Notes: generated by a model from the sequence alone, not told the origin. A stretch of DNA of 64,000 bases from Capitulum mitella (GCA_030062745.1 CP099841.1:11660970-11724969); one strand, 5' to 3'. Counted from the first letter of the stretch, positions 31,980 through 45,200 are shown. Translations and numbers: made by a program.

Positions 31980-33690
31980 CCTGGGCGTAGAGTATCGTGT
32001 CTAAATTTAGTTTGTGCTAAATATAGAGGTATAAAAATCCCAGTTTGTTTATACATTGGTCACAGAAAGGTGCGATTAGTGCCATTCGAAAGAGAAATGT
32101 CCCACCTTTCACAAAGAAGCTCATTTTCTTCGGTTAGCTCGGGATAACCTTTCACGTGATTAGGTCACAATGAACATTCTTGGTTTTAACCATGTTTGCC
32201 CACCGTGGTCTTCGCGAAAATGTAGCACAATATGTCTCCAAATATCTACAATAAGCGTGGCGAAAAACACTTCCGGGCAAATTGAAACTTTTCGAATATC
32301 TTGAATTAAGCGCTGTCAAGTGGTGCTTGAGAAATATGCCCTAAAGCTGTTTCAAGAACATTGGTTGATCTCGTGCCCTGCCATTGTCTGCTTCTTCTAC
32401 CATTTGGTGTGCGCAATGTCCTGCGTGCCAGCTGCTACACCAGCTTAATTTCAATTTGCTTGACCAGAAATGTCAAAGGTCATGACACCACGCCACCAGT
32501 CGACTCCTGCCATCCAAATCTGACATAGCCGTTCCTCACATTCGCACGAAAGTGAGTCCATTAAGTGTTCTTAGGCCCTAAAGCCAACTGGGGTAATCCT
32601 AGTCGTGCATCGAGGCCTTTGAAAGGTCAACCGAGGTCACTGACATCAGTTGACCTTGGACTGCCCATGATTGGATTGCCTCAGATCATTTATAGAGTTT
32701 CTGGGTGTTGACATCGAATTTCACATCCATTTTACACGCATCGAGTCATTATGCTCATTCTGTGTCCTGGATAAAAGTCAGTTTTCCGTTTGTTTTTTGT
32801 TGTTGTTTTTTGGCACGTACCTCAATCGTCAATTCTGTCTGCTCTATACGAAGCTGCCATTTCATCCGTAACTATTCCAACATTCAGGGGATGACGTCAC
32901 CAAAAAAGTGAACGCCTATGAAATCTTCGATACGTGTAAATTCCAATACGTTAACAGTATATGTGAAATTCGGATGTCTTGTCATAAAAAGTTATGAATG
33001 GTCCGAGGCCAGGTAATTCAAAGTCACTCGGGGTCAGTGACCTCAGTTGACCTCTAGAGGTCCCAATGCTCTATTAGGATTGTCTCAGTTGGCTTAGGGG
33101 CCTAAGAATACCTGATAGACTCATTTCCGTGGAGATGTAAAGAAGGTGTATGTCAGATTTAGGTGGCAGGGGTCGACTGGGGACGGGTACCATGACCTTT
33201 GACCTTTCGTGTCAAGCACTTTAAAACTAAGCTGATGTGTAGCAGCCACTCAGGACATTGTGCTCGCCAAATTATGGAACAATGCGAGAAACGAAAGTCA
33301 CGAAATCAATCAACATTTGCGAGATAGCCTCAGGGCATATTTCTCAAGCGCCAGTTGACAACACTAAATTCATGATAACGGAAAAAGTTTCATTTTCTCT
33401 ACAAACGCTTTTTTGTTGTGCTTATTTTAGATATATGGGGACAGATTGTTCTACATTTTCGCGAAGATCACGAAAAGCAAACAGGGTTCAAGCCAAAAAT
33501 GTTCAATGTGATCTAGTCAGGTCAACATTCATCCCGAGATCACCCAAAACAAAAGGATATTTATAACTGTTCGAACGTTTTCCCTTCAAATGGCGCTAAC
33601 TGCGCTGTTCTCTGACAATCTGTCATCGAATTATGGACATTTCAATCATGCAATATCTGTAAAAATCGGTAACCTTTCATGACCTGTACC
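31980..33690. repeat. Large fold-back (inverted repeat) element
   Basis: Left arm about 31980-32655 and right arm about 33005-33690 are reverse complements along their length, around a 350 bp spacer. Paired landmarks: TCTTCGCGAAAATGTAG at 32210 with its complement near 33458; GCTTGAGAAATATGCCCT at 32325 with 33337; AAGGTCATG..CCAGTCGAC at 32477 with 33168-33205. Substitutions and small indels give roughly 70-75% identity by eye. No target duplication established. Confidence 0.8.
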
Positions 33691-34654
33691 TTTGACCTCA
33701 GAGGTGGCCCAGGGCTAAAAACTTATGGCTAGACATTTCTTTGACAAGTGCTACGAGCGAGCCAAATCTGATCAAAATCGAAATGGGCCTGGTAGATTCA
33801 TGTGCGATTTGACGTGTAATGACTCAGATGCAAAGTTGTTTGTGCACAATGGTGCACTGTGGACGTGGTCGCACTAGCACTGTGCAGTGCTTGTTTATAA
33901 AGAATACAGCTTGGGCACTTCGTATTTTTGTGTTTATCTCGATACAGCTAGGGGACGAATGTTGCGTGGAAAATACCATGGACCAATAGGGGACTTGGCA
34001 AGGATTTCCATTGGTTTCATGGTTGGACAGTTGTATGACAGGAAGCGGGTTATGGGGAGATAGTAACGGGGTGTGAACTAGGTTGCCAAGGCGTTGAGCA
34101 AGCTCGATAAGCGCATCATGTTACCTTGCCAACGTCTTGATAGGTGCAAAAGGAGTAGAAGACAATCATTGGCCTTCACGGAGATTCAGGAATGGTAAAT
34201 GAGCAAACTATAGAAGTTTTTGTAGACGACAACATGATAACAGGGAGACTAGCATATCATTGTGAAGTGACAACTTATGGGTGAAAATCCTCGTTGTAAG
34301 ACATTTAAATGGCGTTATATCGGCTATCCAGCAGTTATCTTTCGAAAGAAAATGAATAATCGTCCTTTTTCTGGATAAAGCGATGGTCGCAATTGGTCAT
34401 CCCCTAAAATGTCATAGCGCAAGACTTTTTCTCAGTGAATGCTGGACTCCCTCACTCACCTCAGGCATTACCTTCCGCAACTCATCGTAATATCTGTCGT
34501 CCCCGCACTGATTCACGGGTCATATACTGCATTTCCACTTACAGAACGTGCACAAAAGCCAGCCTTGAAAAGATACAGAACATAATCGAGAACACGTACC
34601 TTTGTTTCCGCAAAAGTTGACCTTCTCAGGTCAAATTTCTCATTTGACATCATG

Positions 34655-34915
34655 AAGCCCCTAATCCAGCTAGAGCCGCGAAACAAACAGTCATGTTACT
34701 CGTCATGAGAAGAAGCCAGTGGCATCCGTTTGTAAGGCTTCAGGTCAACCGTTGGCCTCCCAGGTCAGGTCAATGATCCGAAATTGGTAAAAATCACGAA
34801 GCGTTTGCTTTTGAGGGCCACAGAACAAAACGTTTTTAAGTTGGTGCAACAGAAGAAGGACAGGGCTCATTGAAGTATTGCAGATATAACGGTACCCTTC
34901 ATCACTACCTTCTGT
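34655..34915 (+). repeat. Direct repeat, unit 1 (period about 600 bp)
   Basis: Matches 35255-35515 over about 260 bp: AGAGCCGCGAAACAAACAG..GTACTCGTCATGAGA, CATCCGTTTGTAAGGCTT, CAGGTCAATGA.CCGAAATT, CTCATTGAAGT. Similarity may begin earlier (near 34310 and 35095, around ATATCGGCTATC / ATATGGATATC and TTCGAAAG). Confidence 0.75.
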
Positions 34916-35254
34916 TATTTGTTAAGGTCAAGTTTCCCTGTTTCGATTTGTTTTAAATTTAAATAGAAACGGTTACGATGCTGGAAACATAATGGCGAAA
35001 TTCTGTTTTGTAGTGGGAACTCGTTGGATGGCAACGGGGGTCATTCATCGTGGCCTGATTTGACTCGTTTGCTTACTACCTTTGATTTATTCCACGATAA
35101 AAGCGATATGGATATCATTCGAAAGGATTTGTCATGTGGAATATATGCATGAAATCAGTGTCTACCTTGCAGTTGTTTTCACATTTTTTTATCCCACGTC
35201 AGTATACGGCATTTCAACAACTTTGATGATACATGGGGCAAATTTCCTTGGTGA

Positions 35255-35515
35255 TTGGCCCCTAATAGAGGTAGCGCCGCAAAACGAAAGCATTCGCTGT
35301 ACTCGTCATGAGAGGAAGCCAGTAACATCCGTTTGTAAGGCTTGAGATCAACCGATGACCTCCCATGTCAGGTCAATGACCCGAAATTTATGAAAATCGC
35401 GGGGCGTTTTGTTATGAAGGCCCCAGAACAACACGTTTTAAAGTGAGTGAGACAGGAAAAGAATCATAGGACTCATTGAAGTCCTACAAATATATTGGTG
35501 CCCATCATGACTACT
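35255..35515 (+). repeat. Direct repeat, unit 2
   Basis: Partner of 34655-34915, offset 601 bp at the TAATCC/TAATAG anchor. Rich in AGGTCA/TGACCT motifs, as is much of the spacer. Confidence 0.75.
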
Positions 35516-37364
35516 TCCGGTCAGTGGCACAGGCCAGATCAGGACAAATCCTGCGACCGCTTGGAACGACATAGGATCTAATCTAATGGCCGCCAGGGCG
35601 GCCATTATTTTCGCCATCATTGAATTCGATCGAAATCAGCGCCTCTAAATGCCGCAGAGACCCGTGGCCAGAAAGGCAATTCTAGATCATTCGGGACCAT
35701 TGGCCTCGGATGACTTTAAAGGGTTGCGAACTTAGTGGAAACTGTAAGTATTTGCTTTGGGAAATTTGTGATTCCCAAAATTTCGCACAAAATTGGCCTT
35801 GCAGACGTCCAGAAACGACATCGTAGGTCAGTGGCCTAACATTCCCCGGACTTGATTTGTTTCAAAGTATTCGCAACGAATGCCCACGAGAGTAATACAA
35901 GCTTCGATGCGCTACCCCGTCCCGCGCTTGTGTGGTCCCGCAAAATCCGAGTAGGGTGCGTCACCTCCCCCCTCCCTCTAAATTGGCTAAGGTAGACAAA
36001 GACGAGCGTCCCGTAGTCATAGCACATTCCGTATGGTCTCAGACATCGCACTACTCGGTTCATGGAACGCTTCCCATCAGCATTTGTCATAAATTGCAAT
36101 CCTTTTTATTGTTTTACATTATTAATGTTTATATTAATTCCTATTTATTCGTGATGTGTAGGTATGAGGTATATCATTGGTGCAATAGTACGAGGAAGAG
36201 GTATTTAAACAACTTTAAAATGTGAAAATGATTTTATGAAGGTATCTCAAATGACAATTGTTTTCAAATGATAGCCATACAGCTAATATTTTGGAGTAAA
36301 TCGAAGTTCGCAAACATACGGTCCCAGTGACATCACGACATATCACCTCCCTTGCTCCCCACGGAGTTCCAATTACGAAATGACATTTTGTCATTATGTT
36401 ACCAACAATGTCACCTATTTTTTGTGTGCATTTGAATGAAATCGAAACAACCAAACCATGTTTTCTTTGATCTGAAGGGGTCGTGATGTCAAATTTACAA
36501 ATTTGGCCCCAGAAGGTCAAATTTTACGGAAGCACATTCGTTGGTTCGTCCTATCTCCAACGGTATATAATTTTTTCCTTATAACTTTTTTGATCATGGA
36601 GCTAGAGTGGCATACGTAACTGGCCGTTCGTCGGTCTTGACCTCACATTTTCAGCGTCCGGTATCTGCTGACCCCTTGACCTCACGAGTTTATTAACCCA
36701 ACAGTCGAAACCAGGCCCAGAACAGCCCAATACATCAGTATTGAGCGAAACCTGAGAGGGTGTGGTGAACTCGCCTTGGTGATCTCTCCTTCCAGTGACG
36801 TCCGAAAGCCAAAATGAGTGAAAAGGGCGATGTTCTGAGCTATGGGAAGGTCAATTGGACACCAGAATACTCGGATTTTATTTTTGTCGTGGGAAGACAC
36901 ATACTAAGTGTGTTACTCGCGGAATAAGAATTAATTTTAAAAAGAACGGAAACTATTCAAAAATGATATGGTGACCTTTGACTTAGGTCACAGAATCGCT
37001 TTTCACAAATCAACGTAGGTGAATTTGCTTGCTTTATGTCCATGGTATGGATCTTTGCAATCCCACAAATATTTAACCTGAAAATATTTTGCGTGTTTCT
37101 CTTGATGCTACGGCGTACAGGCCATGCCACTGCTACGTCAAATTCTAAAAACGCATCGGGGCATATCTCGTGATACGTAGGTCAGAAAGAACTGATATGC
37201 TAGGCGAATTCTACGCACCGGATAACGTCTAGTACCGATTTACAGCGACATCTGAAACATGAGGGTGTTAAATCATTCTGTTAGAGCTGCGCTGGGTGGG
37301 AGACCGCACCAGCTATCACCATATTGTTGCTGACCCCTCGTTTTTCTGGTACCTGGACCCGCCT
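35516..37364. other. No gene recognised; AGGTCA-rich unassigned DNA
   Basis: Many TGACCT/AGGTCA motifs, probably remnants of old dispersed repeats like those around 16.7, 23.8, 33 and 44.5 kb. Small frames only. Confidence 0.5.
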
Positions 37365-38125
37365 ATGAGGACTCGCAGTGTGTACGTAAAATGACATGTT
37401 ACACGTATGAAAATGTTTTCTTGACATTTAATCTCACCAGATTCAGAAAAGATGACAAATGCTTAACATACGATCTGCAAATTAACCCATTTCATTTGCT
37501 CTGGTTACGCTTATGATTCTATTATTTCAAATGTGATGCGCTTATCATCTCAGAGTGCAAACTTGCTGCGCAATACAAACAGTATTCATGATATGTTTGA
37601 GCATGATGGCCAGTTACCAATATTTCACCATAAAAAAATTCCTTTTCCTGGTAAATGGATCCGTCTCGGGAATTTGTCATATGTACCAAATATGTCACAC
37701 ATACATATGTATATGTTTTGCGAACACAAGTTAGCTCGCCAGATTCGGAAAAGTTATAGAATGAATTAAGATTTCCCGAGGTGTATCCCTTTTTATGTAC
37801 CCGGGATACGCCTGGGCAATTAATTATCATAATTTTGAACATCGGCCTCTTCCTAACATATATGATAAATCTATCAATTGTCGGCAGAATTACGTAAAGT
37901 AGAATAAAGTCGGCCATAAAACTTGGTCAGAAAGCTCGTGTAAGGAAACCCCTATTTACTTTCTCATTTTGACTCCTGTCCCCTTTCCAAAATTTTCAAC
38001 GGTTTTTAAAAATGTAGATATTGCTACAGGCTATCGAACGCCGTTTTTGGCTACGAAATCGGACCAATAGTTTTCGAAATCACGGATTGGAGGCAGAATC
38101 TGCCCCCCCCCTCCAGCACAGAATG
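37365..38125 (+). mobile_element. Truncated TTAA family 2 element
   Basis: 37520-38125 aligns with 62740-63270 of the complete element: CATCGGCCTCTTCCTAA, TGGTCAGAAAGCTCGT, GCTACAGGCTATCGAACGCC, and the G-run/CAGAATCTGCC end at 38090. A second, shorter match to the same interior is at 37365-37460. The left terminus and the right TTAA are missing (ends CAGCACAGAATGTAG). Confidence 0.68.
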
Positions 38126-38162
38126 TAGTCCTCGATTGACAGGTGGAGGAATAAAACATGCA

Positions 38163-38222
38163 GCTAACACATACATAACACATACATAACACATACGTAG
38201 AACACATACATAAAACATTCAT
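38163..38222. repeat. Short tandem repeat, ACACATACATA unit
   Basis: About five imperfect 11-12 bp units. Confidence 0.85.
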
Positions 38223-39489
38223 GCGAATACGGGCAAGAACCGTAAAATTTGGATAAACACCCTGGTGCTCCTCACGTAGTTGACACACGCAATCGTACCC
38301 CTGGGCCCGTGACCTGGGGTCAGGTCGCGTTTCATACCAGATTTTCAGACCTGTAAACGAGCACAGTTCTTTGGTTTACAGTCTTGGAATATTGATTGGT
38401 AGTCCTGTGCGCTTCGGAGGTACTGATATATGGTAGGAGTTTTCTTGCCAAAGGTGACCCGATTCCATTTGACCTAGGGTGAGCTGCTTTAACCTTATAA
38501 TAATTGTTTTCGATGTAAACACACGTTGTGTGGCCACAGATGATAAGAGCTGCATCAATACCTTTTTTCTTTATAGTCTCTTCTGTCACAGTCCTTGTAT
38601 TTTTCTTGCCAAAATAAAAATCCTTGCCATCGTGAAAATACGTTCCTGCTAAATATTACTCTTTTGCATTGCGGTCGTGCCCGCTGCGCGGTATCTGAGT
38701 GACTCCCGTGAAAAAAATGCTTAGAGAAGCGGGTTTTATGATATAGAAGGGATGATACATAATCTGCTTCATAGAATTTTATGTTGATGTGTATGATCAG
38801 TGGTAATGTGGCAGATGATGCGAAAGGCGCCAGAAACGCGTGACGTGCCGGCATAAATACTTTGACCTTGGTTGACTTTTTTAATCTTATTATGATACCT
38901 GCGGACTTCATACGCGTGCCAGACACATTTAGGGCGGACTCCAGCAAATACACGTACTTATACATTGGGAAAAAACGAGACTCCTGCCCTCACAAAGAGA
39001 TAATTTTTCCCCTTCGTTTTTGGCTTTCCTTGAAATGATCAAATTCGGCCTCAAGTGCCATTTTTCTCCCCACATAGATAAGCTTTTACTGCTAAACCTC
39101 TTTGGAGGCGCCTAGAAGCCTTGTTTACTAAAGTCTCCTTCCAAAAATGTTAACAGGGTAATATGACCTGAGATGACCTGTGGTGACTTAATATTTACCT
39201 TGTTTGAGTAAAATAGATGCTTCTAGTTCTATGAAGAGCTTACCAAACGGCACCGTTTGTTATAGTTCTTGAGATCTTGGGGGATTCTCATACCCCACGC
39301 TCCGGCCCGGCGAAGGTGGATCCGGAGGCCGGCCCGGCGAGGGTTAAGGGGAGGGGCCAGCCCTCCGAACATACAGAAACTCCACGCGTTTTCAGGGAGT
39401 GGGCGATAAAGTCAGTGCCCCTGTAGCGTTTGTCATGGCACGCAGCTTGCTGCATGTTAAGTTCAGAAAGCTGCGCGTTGCGTTTGGGA

Positions 39490-40310
39490 CCTTTGTTCAA
39501 AACGCTAACCTTGGTCGAGACGACGGGAAAAGATGTCCGGTAAGGCCATAAGGCAGATGTGAAGTCTCAAGCTGTATCGCCTCGAGCCTCAACGGGCTAG
39601 GGAAGCGTAGCCCGTTTCTTCTGACCTGCAACTTCAAGGAGCAAAGGTGGGGCCTTGTTGTCATGCTTTTTGCCCATGAACCGAATGACTGGAATGACGG
39701 GAATGGCGGAGTGATATTGCGGGAAGTGCACATTTAGTCTCAACCAGCTGCGGTGGCATGTGCAGCTTGTGCTGCATCGAAAACATTGTTCCAGCCGTCT
39801 GCAGAACATTCAGTACTTCACTCAAGGAAGGTGTTTTACGAACACGTGTCAGGTGAACTCACATCGGGTAACGCTAACTGTGGTAGATAGCATTGATGAT
39901 GGTGAAAAAATGCCTCCCAGTGCTGCAGTCTTGTGAGTCGTTGGGAGGGATGACGTGAAAAGAAGTGTAAAAATAAAGTCGAGGCGTTTTTGTTTTTGTT
40001 TTTGTCCTCGAGCATGACCGGAAAGATGAAAACGGCTGGAAGAGCCGACTGAAGTTGTGGGAAACTTAGGTTTGAGTTGACCTATGCAACTTTTGCTGTA
40101 GACAAAGCATTGTTTCGACAATCTGCAGAGATGCAATGCTTTACTAAAGCGCGATGTTATACAAACAAGTGTCAGATGAAACCACACGGGATGACGTTAC
40201 TAACCATATGTATAAACAAAAGTGCCTCACTTGAGGCTGTTTTTATAGAGTTCAGACTATCCGAGGAAAAGTGGCCATATTTGTATTTTTGGTCATTTTT
40301 CAGGTGACGC
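39490..40310. other. Copy-2-only segment with a weak internal direct repeat
   Basis: 39775-39880 and 40100-40205 resemble each other (GCATTGTTTC..TCTGCAGA, CAAGTGTCAG.TGAA.C..A.GGGATGACG), offset about 325 bp. This segment is missing from duplication copy 1. No gene recognised. Confidence 0.4.
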
Positions 40311-41060
40311 AGCGTAAGATGTAAGTTGAGCAAATACTGTGATGTCAGGAGTACATTTTGCCATTTTTTAGGGTCAGTTGAGCGAATTTTGCAAACACAG
40401 GACCGTAGTTGAGGTGTGAGGAGAGCAACAAGTAGGTCTTGTGAACAGTTTTTCTAGTTCAGATAACACCAGTAAACCGGTCTCACTGACTCCAGAAAAA
40501 GGCTCGTTTTTGCACTTTCTGTTACGGCATTTTTCTGCCTCAGAATTGTTGTGTGTGTGACGAGAAGTCAGACGAAAATCTGGGCAGAGAATCAGTACGA
40601 TGCTCAGTTCTGCCTGTGGCCCGGGAATCTTACAACAAAATGTCACCTACGAAACTCGGGCAGCCGATTTCCGTTGATTATCCACAGTTCAGGCGAACCT
40701 CAGTCCCGCCTATGCGGCACGGTTCTCGAAGCCGATTGGTGCGGCAGAGGGTCCGTCCTTCTCTGTTATTCGATGGACGATTGTGATCGAGGCCTTCCCG
40801 CACAAGGAGTGAAAGTTGAGTGTCCGGCGGGCGTTCCGGACGTTCGGCGTAATCACTCTCGCTCAAACGGCCACAGCGATGTTGAAATGTAGTCTCAGCA
40901 ATTATCGACGCTATTTGCGCGCCCGCAAGGATTCCTGAGCTTCAGGCGCCCGAAGGTAGATTAGCAGTCTCCTGTTTAATTTCTTGATGTTTCGTGATAG
41001 AAAACGTGAGACGTAATCTAGCTAAAATTTACTGATGTTAACGACAAGATCGAATTGTTA

Positions 41061-41066
41061 TTTATT
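41061..41066 (-). terminator. Possible polyadenylation signal for NAG copy 2
   Basis: AATAAA on the minus strand 465 bases past the stop codon. The homologous bases in copy 1 are changed, so either it is not used or copy 1 uses another site. Confidence 0.25.
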
Positions 41067-41162
41067 GCTTGTTCATTTTGATACGAATATTTTGTGTCTT
41101 TGGAGCGAGTTTGCTTAAATGAATTGGGCTGAAGCTGACTAAATGATTTAGAACAAAAAGAA

Positions 41163-41222
41163 GTGCATTGCATTGCATTGCGTTACAGCGCAGTGCAGTG
41201 CAGTGCAGTGCAGTGCAGTGTA
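41163..41222. repeat. (TGCAG)n microsatellite downstream of NAG gene 2
   Basis: About twelve GCATT/GCAGT units; expanded relative to 13433-13460. Confidence 0.92.
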
Positions 41223-41530
41223 GCGCAGCTGCACAGTGCTCTTCTGAACTTGTATCGTAACTGCATACGTCAATAAGGTCACAGGAAAAACAAAACATTC
41301 AACGTATTCCTAGAGTTCCTTGTTTTTCATGCGTCGAAGAAACCAGGAAACGGACGCTGGCCAGTTTCTCTATTCAAGAGAGTTTCGAAACGACATTCAA
41401 CACAGAAGTCCGTATTTCTGCTGTTTCAAGACGTTGCCACGGGCCCCACGCCACACTGCTCCCAGGCTGTCGGCCGAACAGTCGTTTCTAAGCCGGCCTG
41501 GCCGCCGGACGTGGCCGGCCGCCGCGCCGA

Positions 41531-42280
41531 TCACTTGGTGATGTAACAGCTGCCCTCGTACTGGTGGCAGTACTCTGGCTGGACGGTCTCGGCCTGGATG
41601 CCGCGCGCTACCATGCGGCGCCGGTGGTGCACGTAACGGTGCTCGGCCGCCAGAGAGTCCGTCTCCGGCTCGGCCCAGAGCCGCTCGGCCAGCGCGGCGC
41701 CGCGCGGCCACAGCTTCTGGTCGAGCGTGGCGTCGTCGGCCTGCTCGGACCAGAGCGCGCCCGAGCCGCCCAGGATGAGGCGCGACAGGTCGCCGGGCGC
41801 GTCCTGCGCCGGCCGCAGGGACACCTCCGGCTCGGCGCGCTGCTCGAAGCTGCGCGCGATGCGGCGCGGGCTGTTGTCGTACACCGTCTGCCAGCTCTTG
41901 TAGGGCGTGCACCAGTTGTTGCCCTTGCCCACCCAGGCGGAGAATCCACAGTCCAGGTACCAGGCGTCGTAGTTGGACATGATGAGCTTGTAGCCCTCTT
42001 TGAGCAGGCGGCCGATCTGCTTGTCGGCACCGGTCGTCCAGATATGGATGATGTACTTGGACGGGTCCAGGCCGTTTTCGGCGGCCGGCCGCTCTGTCAA
42101 GTGCGACGTCCACAGGATCAGCGGCATCGACCGGCCGGTGACGTTGCTCCAGATGTCGTTGGCGCGTTCCTGGTACTGGATCCAGAGCTTCATGTACTCC
42201 TCGTCGTCCTCTGGGTCCCCACCCTGCTGCTTGACGTAATTGGCGATCTCCGGCGTTGTCTTCCAGCAGTTGAGATTAAT
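41531..42280 (-). CDS. NAG: NAG copy 2, exon 4
   Basis: Acceptor CCTTTTCAG/ATT; ends at TGA 41533-41531. GSGALWSEQ and ALAERLW retained. Confidence 0.9.
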   Translation of the reverse strand: MNLNCWKTTPEIANYVKQQGGDPEDDEEYMKLWIQYQERANDIWSNVTGRSMPLILWTSHLTERPAAENGLDPSKYIIHIWTTGADKQIGRLLKEGYKLIMSNYDAWYLDCGFSAWVGKGNNWCTPYKSWQTVYDNSPRRIARSFEQRAEPEVSLRPAQDAPGDLSRLILGGSGALWSEQADDATLDQKLWPRGAALAERLWAEPETDSLAAEHRYVHHRRRMVARGIQAETVQPEYCHQYEGSCYITK

Positions 42281-45200
42281 CTGAAAAGGAATGCGAAGTT
42301 TTCGTAGCTAGTGATGGTCTTCAGCGTCACGACATCTGAATCGCTTTAAAAACGGCATGTTTGGTAGATATGACATTACGTGTTATCCATTTCACTGTCA
42401 TACGTCTCGGTTACGTTGCACGTCACAGCTACAGCATGACATCGTCCGATGTATCGTGGAAGCATCATCACCTCATCGCCACCCATGTGGAAGATGTCCG
42501 GCTGGAACAGGTCGTTGTACTCAGCCAAGATTTTCTCCAGTACAGGGTACAGGTTCTCGTTGACGATGTTCATCTGACCGCATGGCGGCTCTACGCAGAA
42601 GCTCTGCCAGGGCTCCTGAAACACCAGGGGTTCGAAGGAGGTTGTGGTTTGTTCAAAACAGCGATGGCGAGCGTCAATCATGGCTGACTTGTTCATCTTT
42701 TTTTATTCTATTTTTGATTCTGTTTTTTTCTATTTTTATATCATCGTCTGTTTTTGATTCATCAGTTTGATATATGTGCAAATAGTTTGCGCTGCTAGTG
42801 GGATTCGGCAGCAATGATCATAAATGAATGTTCTTATCAAACGTGATAACAGTCAGCGCATGATGAATCGAGCATCCAGTGAAATGCATGTTCCCAAAAT
42901 GCTCACCCCACAAGGGGGGAGGGGAGAGGGGCGGGAGGCAGTCTCCCCGCCTCTTCCCGCGAGCTTTCTGTGACCGCCTCTCGCACTCACCTTGCCCAGG
43001 CAGACGGCCAACTTGCCAAGGCCGACCTTCTCGCCCCACTGCCAGCCGTAGCCAACGTGGGCCGGCATGTCCAGTTCGGGCAGCACGCGCACGCCGCGCA
43101 CCATGGCGTACTTCACCAGCGCCAGCACGTCCTCCGACGTGTAGACCTTCTGCGGCGAGTAAGCGCCGTACTGGGCCATGCGCGGCTCGCGCCGGATCTC
43201 GATCGGGAAGCTGTGCGTGTCGGTGATGTGCCAGTGCAGCGTGTTCAGCTTGTTCATGGCCATGGCGTCGACGGTGCGGCGCAGGCCGGCCAGCGAAATG
43301 AAGTTGCGCGAGGTGTCGAGCGTGAGGGCGCGGATCGGGTAGACGGGCGCGTCGGCAATCATCACGGCGCCGACCGTCTGCAGCGCGTCGTTGTTCTCGT
43401 CGTAGTTGATGAGCTGCGAGAGCGTCTCCATGCCATGGCGCGCGCCGAAGAAGGTGGGCGCGAAGATGAGCACGTGCACGTCCTCGTCGGCCGTGTGGTT
43501 GATGAGCAGCTGGTAGAACTCGCTCGTGTCCAGCGTCAGGCTCGTGTCGGCGCTATCCACGACCACCACTACGCGGACGGCGCGCGAGCCGACGGCGGCG
43601 TCCGACCTGTCGGATGGGCCACTCCGGCAGCTACCCCCGTCCGGCATCATCTTGCCCAGCGTGCTCTGTAGCGAGGCGCCGGCCTGTTCCAGCAGCGGCT
43701 TCACCGCCGCCGGCGCATTGTACGTCATGAAGAAGTTCTCCCGGCGAAACGAGACGGTGGTGTTGCCGACCGAAAATGGGCCAGTGGGTCGCGGCCAGAT
43801 GGCCGAGTCGGCACCGCACGTCAGCTTGCAGGCGTTGAGCGTGATGCCGTTGTCTGTCTCCTCGGCGGCGTGGCGGACGCAGGCGCCGTCCACGCACCGC
43901 CATGTCCACGGGAAGGGTCCACTGCAACGGCAACTCTCTGAGATTGGCTGGCACGGCGGTGCCGCAAGGGGGGACGGCGCGGCGCGGCCAAGACATGGGG
44001 CTTAACACGTGCCCAATCGGGAGGGGGTGTTTCGACGCCCCCCCCTGAACGTCTTTTGGTGGCAAGAAAAAACAGCATGCTGAAATTTTCAGCAATTTTT
44101 CCTTCACCCTTTGCGCATGTCCTGGAGAACCTCCGGTCTGTCGGGTCGCTGACCTAGGTCACGTAAAACATGTCAACCTTTGATTTTTGGAAAGTCTTCT
44201 GCAAACCTCGCCGTGCGTTGGATCGACTTAAATTGTTTAGGGTTAGTAGTCGAGGACATTAGACAACAGTGCCTAAAACCCTGTTTTGATGATGCCTGTG
44301 GTAAGAATAGGCACTGAAGTCGATTTTGCAGTCCAAAATTGCATCTAGACGCTTCCATGCTGTGAAATGGCCGTAGGTTATCTGAGGTCATGCGAGGTCA
44401 CGGTGGTAAAAGCTGAGTTCATGTCCAGACGTTCAGCCTCATGTCTCTGGTTCATTTGATGGTTCCGTGGCAGATCTATGCATAAAAAGATGAACCCAAA
44501 GCGCGCTTCAAATCAGGTCGCTTGATCCTACGTCAGGTCAGGTCATATGATCGGCCCTGTATAGCACCCTATTGATCACGTTTATGGAATCCAAGAACTT
44601 CATTCGAAAGGCACTCCTTGCCCTTTTTTGCATTGCTATGGATCTTCGACAGAACACTAAATAAAGCACAAAAAAGGGTGAATGTTAGGTCAGGTCACGA
44701 GGTCAGGTCAAATCACGTCGGGTGGTTGTCGTTCTAATCTGTCGGTATTAGTAGAAATGTCTCTATAGATAATTTCTTCAGTTTTGGAAGCATACATGGA
44801 CAACAACTCGCGAGCCACGTTCAAAACCTTCCAAATGAAGCGAAATGAAAAAAAGAGATATCAGTCCGCTTGATGCAATATGTGGTTATATCCATGTTAT
44901 AACTGATATGTAGCCATAATGTATATTCTTTGAGCATTGTATTGACATGCTCAGAATTGCTGTAGCTTTATTACGGGCGAAGCTAGAGCTCTTGTTAAAG
45001 ATTCCTATCTTTTACATATAAAGCACAAATAGATGCATTACTTTTCAACGTTTTACGGAAATTCGGAGTGTTGTGGAGCGCACTTATAACAAATTTCCCG
45101 ATGATATGTTTCATTTTTCTCCGACGTTCCGTTCGCGAAATGGGGGAGGCGTCAAAACGCCCCCCCCCCCTCCCCCTCCCCGGGCTACGGTCGCCCACGT

